A DNA stretch of 64,000 bases from the NCBI RefSeq assembly GCF_005484985.1, contig NZ_CP027942.1, positions 1,736,001 through 1,800,000 of the forward strand, given 5' to 3'. The notes under the pieces are model-generated. The model made no database searches, had not been told where the DNA came from, and saw only the letters and a list, made by a program, of their open reading frames with translations. Origin of the DNA: Agrococcus sp. SGAir0287. Its GTDB lineage: Bacteria; Actinomycetota; Actinomycetes; Actinomycetales; Microbacteriaceae. Shown here piece after piece: positions 1-5,980 of the stretch; positions within the stretch are counted from its first letter, which is position 1, and every line of letters begins with the position of its first letter. Position numbers and translations under genes: made by a program.

Positions 1-281
1 CCCAGCGCGCCCACGAGCGTGCCGACGATGTGACGCAGCTCGTCGGTGGTCGGCAGCGACTCGTGGACGACGACGTGGCTCACGACGTCGGCGGTGAAGA
101 CGGCGAGCACCGTGCCCGCGAGCGTGATGCCGAGCGTCGCGAGGGCCTCCTTCGCCGTCGGCTCGCCGTGGCCGGCGAGGGCGAGCACGACCGCGAGGGA
201 GGCGAAGGTCAGGTAGATGCGCTCCTTGAGCACGGCCGCGCGCTCCTCGCGGCCCGCCGCGGAGTCGTCGCGTGCGCGCAT
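1..281 (-). CDS. Membrane protein, N-terminal part only
   Basis: An open frame begins with ATG at 281 and runs off the left edge of the window, giving about 93 residues. The N-terminus is polar and charged (MRARDDSAAGREERA), followed by two hydrophobic stretches at roughly residues 26-40 and 48-70, so it is probably an inner-membrane protein with the N-terminus in the cytoplasm. It is divergent from the flavoprotein gene starting at 369. I do not recognise a family. The frame is supported by amphipathic and membrane-like composition and by the absence of a better reading on the other strand. The C-terminus is outside the window. Confidence 0.55.
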   Translation of the reverse strand, partial: MRARDDSAAGREERAAVLKERIYLTFASLAVVLALAGHGEPTAKEALATLGITLAGTVLAVFTADVVSHVVVHESLPTTDELRHIVGTLVGAL

Positions 282-368
282 GGGGTCACGCTACGCCAGC
301 GCCAGCCCTTCCCCCGCGCTGCGCGACCTGGGGAGGATGGAGGCCCGACCCGCAGGAGGAGTCTCGCC

Positions 369-1757
369 ATGCCCGACATCGATCGCTACGACGTCGTCGT
401 CATCGGCGCCGGCCCGGGCGGCACCGCCGCCGCGCTGCGCGCCGCCGACCTCGGGGCGCGCGTCGTCGTGCTCGAGGCGGCGCGGCTCGGCGGGACGTGC
501 GTGAACTCCGGGTGCGTGCCCACGCGCGTGCTCGCCCGTGCGGCGCGCCTCGTGCGCGACGCGCGGTCCGCGCGCGAGCACGGCGTCGTCGTCGGCGACG
601 TCACGCTCGACTGGCGCGGCGTCGTCGAGCGCGTCCACGCGCGCGTCGACGAGGTACGGGCGATGAAGCGCGAGGCCGAGCGCTTCGCCGCCGCGGGCGT
701 CGACCTCGTGCAGGAGGGCCGTGCGCGCTTCGTCGATCCGCACACGCTCGAGCTCGACTCCGGCCGGCACGTCGCGGGCGACGCCGTGCTCGTCTGCGTC
801 GGCGGGCACGCGCGCCGGCTGCCCATCCCCGGCGCCGAGCTCGCGATCCTCCCCGACGAGGTGCTCGACCTGCCGGCGCTGCCGCAGCGCGTCGCCGTCA
901 TCGGTGGCGGCAACACGGGCGCGCAGCTCGCGACGGTGCTCGACGCGTTCGGCAGCCGCGTCACGCTGCTCGACCTCGCCCCGCGCATCCTCATGGCCTC
1001 CGACGCCGCGATCGCCGACGAGGTCACGGCCGCGTTCGTGGCGCGTGGCGTCGACGTGCGGGTCGGGATCGACGGAGTCTCGCGGTTGGCGCACTCGGCG
1101 GACGGCGCCATCGACCTCGTGCTCGTGGAGGACGGCGCCGAGCGCACGATCGAGGTCGACGCCGTCATCATGGCCACGGGCTGGCCCGCCGACGTCGACG
1201 ACCTCGGCCTCGAGCACGCCGGGCTGCGCGTCGAGCGCGGCGCGATACCCGCCGACGAGTACCTGCGCACCGCGGTGCCGCACGTCTTCGCCGTCGGCGA
1301 CGCGAACGGTCGCGACATGCTCGTGCAGGCGGCGCAGTTCGAGGGAGAGGCGGCAGCGGAGAACGCCGTGCTCGGCGCCTCCGTGCGCGCGCCGCATCGG
1401 CTGCTGCCCGCCGGAGGCTTCACGGATCCCGACTACGCCGGCGTCGGCTTCACCGAGGAGCAGGCGCGGGCGCGCGATCCCCGCTGCGTCGTCGCGACGA
1501 TCCGCTACGACGCGCTCGATCGCGCCGTCATCGACGACCGCGACGTCGGCTTCCTGAAGCTCGTCGTCGACCGCTCTCGCTCGACGGTGCTCGGCGCCCA
1601 CGCTGCGGGCGAGAGCGCCGTCGAGGTCGTGCAGGCCCTCACGACCGCCATGGCGGCCGGCGTGCGCGTGCAGACCCTCGCCGAGGTGCGCTTCGCCTAC
1701 CCGACGTACTCGGCGATCATCGGCATGGCAGCGCGGGCGGTGCTCGCGGCGTCGTGA
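369..1757 (+). CDS. NAD(P)/FAD-dependent oxidoreductase, flavoprotein disulfide reductase family
   Basis: The 462-residue protein has the layout of class I pyridine nucleotide-disulfide oxidoreductases (mercuric reductase, dihydrolipoamide dehydrogenase). The FAD dinucleotide-binding motif GAGPGG is at residues 13-18. The redox-active cysteine pair is present as C44-VNSG-C49 within GGTCVNSGCVPTR. A second Rossmann motif, GGGNTG, sits near residue 180 for NAD(P)H. The C-terminal dimerisation domain is present, but the usual His-Pro-x-x-x-Glu catalytic motif reads AYPTYSA near residue 441, so the catalytic His is replaced. The start ATG is preceded by a strong ribosome site (GCAGGAGGAG). An in-frame extension upstream to base 30 is rejected as antisense to the first gene. 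The substrate is not predictable. Confidence 0.85.
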   Translation: MPDIDRYDVVVIGAGPGGTAAALRAADLGARVVVLEAARLGGTCVNSGCVPTRVLARAARLVRDARSAREHGVVVGDVTLDWRGVVERVHARVDEVRAMKREAERFAAAGVDLVQEGRARFVDPHTLELDSGRHVAGDAVLVCVGGHARRLPIPGAELAILPDEVLDLPALPQRVAVIGGGNTGAQLATVLDAFGSRVTLLDLAPRILMASDAAIADEVTAAFVARGVDVRVGIDGVSRLAHSADGAIDLVLVEDGAERTIEVDAVIMATGWPADVDDLGLEHAGLRVERGAIPADEYLRTAVPHVFAVGDANGRDMLVQAAQFEGEAAAENAVLGASVRAPHRLLPAGGFTDPDYAGVGFTEEQARARDPRCVVATIRYDALDRAVIDDRDVGFLKLVVDRSRSTVLGAHAAGESAVEVVQALTTAMAAGVRVQTLAEVRFAYPTYSAIIGMAARAVLAAS

Positions 1758-1760
1758 GAG

Positions 1761-1778
1761 GGTCGGTCGCGACCGACC
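1761..1778. terminator. Palindrome between convergent genes, possible bidirectional terminator
   Basis: A perfect 18-base palindrome (nine bases and their reverse complement) lies four bases after the flavoprotein stop and twelve bases beyond the tRNA-Met 3' end. As RNA it would form a seven-pair stem with a four-base loop in either direction. No U-tract follows. A terminator or processing role for both convergent transcripts is inferred from its position. Confidence 0.4.
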
Positions 1779-1789
1779 GGACGCACTCG

Positions 1790-1863
1790 TAGGGCGGACG
1801 GGACTTGAACCCGTGACCGACGGATTATGAGTCCGCTGCTCTGACCGGCTGAGCTACCGCCCC
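1790..1863 (-). tRNA. tRNA-Met (CAT), elongator type
   Basis: The minus strand folds into a 74-base cloverleaf. The acceptor stem is GGGGCGG paired with CCGCCCT, the D arm carries GCTCAG...GAGC, the anticodon loop CTCATAA carries CAT, and the T arm is ACGGG-TTCAAGT-CCCGT. The G1-U72 wobble closing pair and A73 discriminator match actinobacterial elongator tRNA-Met rather than initiator tRNA. A lysidine-modified tRNA-Ile with a CAT anticodon is the alternative. CCA is not encoded. It begins only ten bases after the stop of the upstream glycosyltransferase gene on the same strand. Confidence 0.9.
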
Positions 1864-1873
1864 GCGCTCGAGC

Positions 1874-3142
1874 CTACCGAGGCTCGCTCGTGCGCTCGTC
1901 GGCGTCGTCGAGCACGGCGCCGTCGGCGTCGAGCTCGATGCGCCCGGAGTCGGTCTCGAGGTGCGGCAACTCGGTGACGGGGTCGACGACGTCCTCGCCG
2001 CGGTAGAGCGCCTCGAAGGTCTCGAGCGTCGTCTCGATGTCGTGCGGCTGCACCATCTGCAGCGACCGGTGGCGCATGCGCAGCCACTCCTCGTCGCTCG
2101 CGCGCAGCACGCGCTCGAGCTTGTCCGCCAGGTCGCGCTCGTCGTCCGGGCGGAAGAGGTACCCGTTGCCGTCGACGAGGTGCGGCAGCGCGATGGCGTC
2201 GGCGGCGACGACGGGCAGTCCCGACGCCATCGCCTCGAGCGTCGCGATCGACTGCAGCTCCGCCGTCGAGGGCATGACGAAGACCTCGCCGCCGGTGAGG
2301 CGCGCGCGCAGCTCCTGCGTGGAGACGAGTCCCGTGAGCTCGACGCGATCGCCGACGCCGAGCTCGCGGGCGAGCCGGCGGAGCTCCTCGACGAGGTCGC
2401 CACCGCCGACGATCTGCAGCCGTGCATCGAGGTCGCTCGGCAGCAGCGCGAGGGCGCGGATGGCGACCTCGATGCGCTTCTCGCTCGTGACGCGGCCGAC
2501 GAAGACCATCGTGCCGCGGTTGCGCGCGGGCGAGACGGTGTAGTCGGAGGCGCGGATGCCGCACGAGATCGCGTGCACGTGACGCAGGCCCGTCATCTTC
2601 TCGAGGTAGTCGGCGCTGCGGCGCGTCGGCGTCGTGACGACGTCGCACCGCCCGAACACGCGTCCCGCATCCGCCCACAGCGCGCCGATGAGCGGCTTCT
2701 GCGCGGGGCCGGGGATGTTCGAGTGGTCCATGAGGTTCTCGAACATGATGTGGTTCGTGCCGACGAGGCGGATGCCGCGCGCCCGAGCCGCCGCCGCGAA
2801 GCCGCGGCCGACGACGAGGTGCGACTGGAAGTGCACGACGTCGGGCTGCAGCGCATCGAGCAGCGAGCCCGCGTTCTGCACGATGCGCCACGGCTCCGCG
2901 AAGCGCAGCCACTCGTGGCGCGGGTACCTCAGCGACCGCAGGCGGTGCACCGTGAAGCGCACCCCCTCGTGCTCCTCGACGCGCGTGCCCTGCTTCCCGC
3001 GACCCGTGGCGGACGCCACGACGTGCACCTCGTGGCCGCGTCGCACGAGCCCCGCCGCGAGCTGCGTGGCGAACGTCGCCGCGCCGTTGACGTCGGGCGC
3101 GAACGTGTCGCCGGTGATGAGGATGCGGAGCGGGTCCGTCAC
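1874..3142 (-). CDS. Family 4 glycosyltransferase (GT-B fold)
   Basis: This 422-residue protein has the two-domain GT-B architecture. The N-terminal acceptor domain begins ILITGDTFAPDVNGAATFA, a signature of GT4 enzymes that modify lipids or cell-surface polymers. The C-terminal donor domain has the EX7E motif (ELQSIATLE, around residues 290-300) followed by GLPVVAADA. It resembles diacylglycerol glucosyl/mannosyltransferases such as PimB- or MgtA-like proteins, so a role in glycolipid or wall-glycan synthesis at the inner leaflet is plausible; donor and acceptor are inferred only. The GTG start overlaps the stop of the upstream membrane-protein gene (GTGA), implying translational coupling. 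tRNA-Met follows ten bases after its stop. Confidence 0.85.
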   Translation of the reverse strand: MTDPLRILITGDTFAPDVNGAATFATQLAAGLVRRGHEVHVVASATGRGKQGTRVEEHEGVRFTVHRLRSLRYPRHEWLRFAEPWRIVQNAGSLLDALQPDVVHFQSHLVVGRGFAAAARARGIRLVGTNHIMFENLMDHSNIPGPAQKPLIGALWADAGRVFGRCDVVTTPTRRSADYLEKMTGLRHVHAISCGIRASDYTVSPARNRGTMVFVGRVTSEKRIEVAIRALALLPSDLDARLQIVGGGDLVEELRRLARELGVGDRVELTGLVSTQELRARLTGGEVFVMPSTAELQSIATLEAMASGLPVVAADAIALPHLVDGNGYLFRPDDERDLADKLERVLRASDEEWLRMRHRSLQMVQPHDIETTLETFEALYRGEDVVDPVTELPHLETDSGRIELDADGAVLDDADERTSEPR

Positions 3143-4080
3143 GCGTCGTCCTCCGTGCGGGTCGATGCCTGGAGCTGGGGGTGGTGGCGCGCGAGCTGGA
3201 AGACGCCGAACACGGCGAGCCCTCCCGCGAGCACGAAGACGATGAGCGCCCACGGGGGCGTCTGCGCGGCCTCGCCGAGGACCGTGACGCCGATGAGGAC
3301 GGCGACGAGCGGGTCGACGACCGTGAGCCCGGCGATGACGAGGTCCGGCGGGCCCGACGCGTGCGCGAGCTGCACGAAGTAGCCGCCGAACGCGAGCGCG
3401 CCCGCGACGCCGAGGAGGCACAGGATCGTCAGCCACTCGAAGTTACCGGTCGTGATGCGGTTCAGCACGACCTTCATCAGGGTCACGACGAAGCCGTAGA
3501 GCACGCCGGCGGCGATGACGTAGAAGATCGCGCTCGCCCGGTCGCGCCACCGCCACCACGCGAGCCCGAGGCCGATGCCGACGACGAGCAGCAGGCTCAG
3601 CACCGTGAGCAGCTGCTGGTCGCGGATGGGGTGCTCGACGGCGAAGACCGCCGCGACCGTGACGAAGATGCCGATGCCGACGAGGCAGAACGCGATCGAG
3701 TTGATCGTCGGCCGGTCGAGACGATGCCTGGCCACGCGGGCGTTGACGATCGCCGTGACGACGAGCGCCACGGCGCCGAGCGGCTGCACGACGATGAGCG
3801 GCGCGAGCGACAGCGCCCAGAGCTGCATGAGCGCGGCGAGGCCGAGCATCACGGTGCCGATCACCCACGACGGGCGGCCGATCAGGAGTGCGAGCTGCCG
3901 GAGGTCGAGCGACGCGCCGGACCTGCCCGTCCTTCCCTCCACGAGCGAGACGCCGCGGTGCTGGAACTGCGTCCCGAGGGAGAGCACGATCGCGCCGACG
4001 AGCGCGATCGGGATGCCGAGCGCCTGCAACGGCGTCAGCGAGATCTGATCGGTCAGATCGGTGATGTCAGCCAGCCGCAC
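3139..4080 (-). CDS. DMT-superfamily multi-spanning membrane protein
   Basis: The 313-residue protein has about nine or ten hydrophobic segments, starting with PIALVGAIVLSLGTQFQHRGV, and resembles the EamA/NIPA-like drug-metabolite transporter proteins common in actinobacteria. Its substrate is unknown. The start is chosen as GTG at 4080: a TACTGT hexamer at 4087-4092 (minus strand) lies six bases upstream, which fits a leaderless mRNA; the neighbouring GTG at 4083 is also possible and there is no Shine-Dalgarno sequence. The stop overlaps the glycosyltransferase start, so the pair may act together, for example in export or supply of a lipid or sugar, but that is inference. Confidence 0.75.
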   Translation of the reverse strand: MRLADITDLTDQISLTPLQALGIPIALVGAIVLSLGTQFQHRGVSLVEGRTGRSGASLDLRQLALLIGRPSWVIGTVMLGLAALMQLWALSLAPLIVVQPLGAVALVVTAIVNARVARHRLDRPTINSIAFCLVGIGIFVTVAAVFAVEHPIRDQQLLTVLSLLLVVGIGLGLAWWRWRDRASAIFYVIAAGVLYGFVVTLMKVVLNRITTGNFEWLTILCLLGVAGALAFGGYFVQLAHASGPPDLVIAGLTVVDPLVAVLIGVTVLGEAAQTPPWALIVFVLAGGLAVFGVFQLARHHPQLQASTRTEDDA

Positions 4081-4086
4081 CACTCG

Positions 4087-4116
4087 ACAGTACCGGCCCT
4101 GCGCCGTCGATAGCCT
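4087..4116. promoter_or_regulatory. Divergent leaderless promoters of the DMT gene and def
   Basis: On the minus strand TACTGT (4092-4087) lies six bases before the GTG start of the membrane-protein gene. On the plus strand TAGCCT (4111-4116) lies seven bases before the ATG of def. Neither gene has a ribosome-binding site. The expected -35 region of the leftward promoter falls on the -10 box of the rightward one, so the two promoters probably compete. No strong -35 hexamer was seen for either. Confidence 0.5.
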
Positions 4117-4123
4117 TGGCGAC

Positions 4124-4687
4124 ATGGCCGTCCTCCCGATCCGCATCACCGGCGACCCGGTGCTCCACGCCCGCGCCGACGAGGTGACCGCGATCGACGA
4201 CGCGCTGCGCACGCTCGTCGCGGACATGGTCGAGACGATGCACGCGGCGCCCGGCGTGGGGCTCGCAGCGCCCCAGGTCGGCGTCGGCAAGCGGCTCTTC
4301 GTCTGGTCATGGACGGATGCGGACGGCGTCGAGTCCTCGGGCGTGGCGATCGACCCGACGCTGTGGATCGCGCCCGTGCCGATCGACGAGCCCACCGAGG
4401 ACGACGAGGAGGGCTGCCTCTCGATCCCCGGCCCGCGCGAGGCGCTCACCCGATCGCCCGCCGCGATCCTCGAGGCGACGGACCTCGACGGGCAGCGCTT
4501 CCGCATCGAGGCGACGGGATGGCTCGCTCGGATCTTCCAGCACGAGTACGACCACCTCGACGGCGTGCTCTACGCCGATCGCCTCGCGCACCGCGAGTGG
4601 AAGTCGCTCGAGAAGGCGATCAGGAAGGCGCGCTACGGGCGGCCCGGGCTCTCGTGGACGCCCGGCGTCGACGACGTCGAGGCCTGA
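4124..4687 (+). CDS. def: Peptide deformylase
   Basis: The enzyme removes the N-formyl group from the initiator methionine of new proteins, using a metal ion (usually Fe2+). All three family motifs are visible in the 187-residue protein: GVGLAAPQVG at about residues 44-53, EEGCLS around 95-100 supplying the metal-binding Cys, and QHEYDHLDG around 138-146 with the two His ligands and catalytic Glu. Length is normal. The ATG is seven bases after a TAGCCT hexamer and has no ribosome site, so the mRNA is probably leaderless. The gene is divergent from the DMT-type protein and is followed by tRNA-Asn. Confidence 0.96.
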   Translation: MAVLPIRITGDPVLHARADEVTAIDDALRTLVADMVETMHAAPGVGLAAPQVGVGKRLFVWSWTDADGVESSGVAIDPTLWIAPVPIDEPTEDDEEGCLSIPGPREALTRSPAAILEATDLDGQRFRIEATGWLARIFQHEYDHLDGVLYADRLAHREWKSLEKAIRKARYGRPGLSWTPGVDDVEA

Positions 4688-4705
4688 CGCGGAGGCCCCG
4701 CGTGG

Positions 4706-4735
4706 TTCGAGTCGACCGCGCGAGGGTGCTAGGCT
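4706..4735 (+). promoter_or_regulatory. Probable promoter of tRNA-Asn
   Basis: TTCGAG (4706-4711) and TAGGCT (4730-4735) are separated by 18 bases and end about 20 bases before the mature tRNA 5' end, a suitable arrangement for a sigma-70 type promoter. The -35 box is weak relative to consensus. Confidence 0.45.
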
Positions 4736-4755
4736 AGCCGGGCTGTTCCCAGCAT

Positions 4756-4828
4756 TCCTCGATAGCTCAATTGGCAGAGCAGCCGGCTGTTAACCGGCAG
4801 GTTGATGGTTCGAGTCCATCTCGGGGAG
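4756..4828 (+). tRNA. tRNA-Asn (GTT)
   Basis: A 73-base cloverleaf is visible: acceptor TCCTCGA with TCGGGGA, a D arm starting GCTCAATTGG, anticodon stem GCCGG/CCGGC enclosing loop CTGTTAA with anticodon GTT, T arm GATGG-TTCGAGT-CCATC, and discriminator G73 as expected for tRNA-Asn. CCA is not encoded. A strong hairpin follows six bases later. Confidence 0.96.
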
Positions 4829-4833
4829 CAGCA

Positions 4834-4863
4834 GAGGGCCCCACCGTTCGCGGTGGGGCCCTC
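4834..4863 (+). terminator. Rho-independent-type terminator after tRNA-Asn
   Basis: A perfect 13-base-pair GC-rich stem with a TTCG tetraloop ends at 4863 and is followed by CGTCGTTCC instead of a U-run. The position directly after tRNA-Asn makes termination the natural reading. The tail resembles that of other terminators in the window. Confidence 0.8.
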
Positions 4864-4947
4864 GTCGTTCCCGGCCGCTGCCGCGCATCCCCTGCCCGCC
4901 GCCGTCCCACCTCCCGACCGGGCCACCAAGGGCAAGCACCCTCCCCT

Positions 4948-5014
4948 CCAGCACGGTGGCCACGAAGGGCGAGCATCGGCCACGAAAGGCAGCCACTCCT
5001 GGCCACCGTGGGAC
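4948..5014. repeat. Intergenic repeat unit 1
   Basis: This 67-base unit is almost identical to the one at 5118-5184. It differs at two positions. Its ends carry an 11-base inverted repeat, CACGGTGGCCA at 4952-4962 and TGGCCACCGTG at 5000-5010, so a transcript could fold into a stem with a 37-base apical region. The structure resembles a REP or small non-autonomous element, but no transposase or target duplication is visible. Confidence 0.75.
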
Positions 5015-5117
5015 CCCGCGTGGCCACTCGCGATCCCTCGTGGTCAGTCAGCGTGACGCGCGACCTTGCGCAGCCCGCCTGCCGAGCCTGCCGGGCCTGC
5101 CCCGCCCGCCGGCTCCA

Positions 5118-5184
5118 CCAGCACGGTGGCCAGGAAGGGCGAGCATCGGCCACGAAGGGCAGCCACTCCTGGCCACCGTGGGAC
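5118..5184. repeat. Intergenic repeat unit 2
   Basis: This is the second copy of the unit at 4948-5014, in the same orientation and 170 bases further right, with two substitutions (CAC to CAG, and AAAGG to AAGGG). The same 11-base terminal inverted repeat is kept at 5122-5132 and 5170-5180. It ends eight bases before the ABC ATPase stop codon and may also serve as the 3' structure of that operon. Confidence 0.75.
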
Positions 5185-5191
5185 GCCGGCG

Positions 5192-5980
5192 TCAGGCGGC
5201 CGGGCGCTCCGCGCGGGCGAGCGCCTCGACGTAGGGATGGCGCGGGTCGGCGAGCAGCGCGTCGATCGCGCCCGCGCCGACGACGCGTCCGCGGTGCAGG
5301 ACGATCGAGGAGCCGCCGATCGCACGCGCCTGATGCGGCGTGCGCACGACCGCGACGACCGCACGCGTCCTGGCGAGCTCGCGCAGGCCCTCGAGCACGT
5401 CGGGCGCGACGACCGGGTCGAGGCCCGAGATCGGGTCGTCGACGACGAGCGCGCGCGGGTCGAGCACGAGCGCACGGGCGAGCGACACCCGCTGGCGCTG
5501 GCCTCGCGAGAGCTCGAACACGTGGCGGTCGAGCATGCCGAGCGGCAGTCGCACGGCGTCGAGCGCTCCGGCGACGGCGATGCCCGCCTCCGCGCGATCG
5601 AAGCGGGGGTCGCGGTCGAAGATGGGGCTCGCGACGACGTCGCCGACCGTCAGCGTGCCGTCGAGATGCTCGGAGCCGCGCTGCTGCGCGTGCCCGACGA
5701 AGGCGAGCAGCCGTGTCCTGGCTCGCGGGCCGAGGCCGCGCACGTCGTGCCCGAGCACGGCGATCGAGCCGCCGTGCAGCTCGGGGCCGCCCTCCTTCGG
5801 CGTTCGCAGCGCGATGGCGTCGAGCAGCGTCGACTTGCCGGAGCCCGTCGGCCCGAGCACCGTGATCGGCGCGCCCGGCTCGGCGACGAGCGACGCGCCT
5901 CGCACGACGAGGCCCGTCGCGCCCGCGTGGGCGAGGGATGCGTCGTGCACGCGGATCGCCGCGTGGGTCGGCTCGGTCAT
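5192..5980 (-). CDS. ABC-type ATPase without a partner permease, coupled to dnaG
   Basis: The 262-residue protein is a single ABC nucleotide-binding domain resembling peptide/nickel importer ATPases (the C-terminus HPYVEALARAE is OppF/DppF-like). Walker A is GPTGSGKST at residues 43-51. The signature is LSRGQ rather than LSGGQ. Walker B reads ALVVDDPIS, so the catalytic Glu is an Asp, which would be expected to slow ATP hydrolysis. A switch His is kept in RTPHQA. No permease or binding protein lies nearby. Its ATG overlaps the dnaG stop (ATGA), making it the last gene of the glyS-dusB-dgt-dnaG cluster. Function is unassigned; it may serve an unlinked transporter or a non-transport role. Confidence 0.85.
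   Translation of the reverse strand: MTEPTHAAIRVHDASLAHAGATGLVVRGASLVAEPGAPITVLGPTGSGKSTLLDAIALRTPKEGGPELHGGSIAVLGHDVRGLGPRARTRLLAFVGHAQQRGSEHLDGTLTVGDVVASPIFDRDPRFDRAEAGIAVAGALDAVRLPLGMLDRHVFELSRGQRQRVSLARALVLDPRALVVDDPISGLDPVVAPDVLEGLRELARTRAVVAVVRTPHQARAIGGSSIVLHRGRVVGAGAIDALLADPRHPYVEALARAERPAA

Larger units (their letters stand above)
4864..5191. other. Intergenic region holding two related repeat units
   Basis: No gene is supported between the tRNA-Asn terminator and the end of the ABC ATPase gene. Reading frames here are short, overlap on both strands and arise from the repeats. The stretch contains multiple copies of GGCCAC/GTGGCC, and two long near-identical units described separately. 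Confidence 0.6.

Noticed and set aside
1790..1863. tRNA-Ile2 with modified CAT anticodon
   Set aside because: G1-U72, A73 and the arm sequences fit elongator tRNA-Met better, though enzyme recognition cannot be proven here.
1961..3382. Long plus-strand reading frame opposite the glycosyltransferase
   Set aside because: It is rich in Arg, Asp, Glu, Val and His with no domain, as expected for the antisense of a high-GC gene, and the minus frame has clear GT4 motifs.
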